Source: an uncultured Pelagibacteraceae bacterium (GTDB taxonomy: Bacteria; Pseudomonadota; Alphaproteobacteria; Pelagibacterales; Pelagibacteraceae). From it: a DNA stretch of 32,141 bases. A program made the translations under genes and the position numbers. The DNA lies in NCBI GenBank assembly GCA_902536575.1, contig CACAYA010000008.1, positions 1 through 32,141 on the forward strand, in the 5' to 3' direction. Below, piece by piece: positions 32,105 through 32,141 of the stretch. Each line of letters opens with the position of its first letter. Within the stretch, counting starts at the first letter, position 1. Under the pieces are notes generated by a model. That model saw nothing but the letters and a program-made list of their open reading frames with translations. It did no database searches and was not told where the DNA came from.

Positions 32105-32141
32105 ATGAGTAGCTCATTCAAGACTTTTCTTAAACATGCAG
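32105..32141 (+). CDS. Start of a gene cut by the window edge
   Basis: An ATG at 32105 opens a frame reading 'MSSSFKTFLKHA' and remains open to the last base. Twelve codons are too few to identify the product. It is divergent from the 27-residue basic ORF with 73 bases between starts, room for promoters in both directions. Reported because position and spacing fit a real gene start. Confidence 0.35.
   Translation, partial: MSSSFKTFLKHA

Overview
The window looks like a piece of a SAR11-type (Pelagibacterales, Alphaproteobacteria) chromosome. The DNA is very AT-rich, the coding sequence is Lys/Asn/Ile-rich, and spacers are tiny or absent. Many neighbouring genes overlap by a few bases. The gene content also fits: a TPP-riboswitch-controlled ThiV-like symporter, an amtB with no adjacent glnK, and a GtsABC sugar importer. 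I see no mobile element, CRISPR array, tRNA or rRNA, and no gene-free stretch longer than 300 bases. This is inferred from sequence features recognised by eye; no database search was run.

Left part (1-8100): an EamA/DMT exporter is followed by a sugar-use cluster. The cluster holds a Mak-like ROK sugar kinase that has lost its zinc cysteines, a glucose-type binding protein (GtsA), two permeases, an MsmK/UgpC-type ATPase and a XylB-like aldose dehydrogenase. A strong stem-loop terminator lies between the binding-protein gene and the permease genes. A tartrate/D-malate dehydrogenase gene converges on the cluster.

Middle (8100-18200): a secreted pentapeptide-repeat protein and a 94-residue hypothetical protein precede a compact TPP riboswitch directly joined to a ThiV-like symporter. 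Then come a periplasmic thioredoxin-like protein, a YadGH-type ABC exporter, a convergent DmdA-like GcvT-family protein, a 54-residue membrane protein paired with a mini-GNAT acetyltransferase, and ybbP-ybbA divergent from tesA. The ybbA and tesA start codons physically overlap.

Right part (18200-32141): housekeeping and small accessory genes follow. They include an NAPE-PLD-like metallo-hydrolase, a secreted hypothetical protein, a TPR protein coupled to an SRAP (HMCES/YedK) protein, an RhlE-like RNA helicase with a Lys-rich repeat tail, YajQ, RseP, HU and AmtB. AmtB is flanked by RNA structure: an SD-adjacent hairpin in front and three tandem stem-loops behind. Next are Bcp, a glycosyltransferase-like protein, a rhodanese, a GST-kappa/HCCA isomerase, an ABA4-like membrane protein and RecX. 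A three-gene minus-strand unit (DUF3553 - CysQ-like - 47-residue membrane protein) precedes MnmA. A 27-residue, extremely basic ORF and the first codons of a truncated gene end the window.

Four small genes are described from direct reading: 13922-14086, 29697-29840, 30609-30779 and 31948-32031. Several starts were moved inward from the longest possible ORF on family and signal-peptide grounds. Nothing here clearly forms a new multi-gene system. The best leads are the RNA structures around amtB, the tiny basic ORF, the tesA/ybbA start-codon overlap and the zinc-less ROK kinase.
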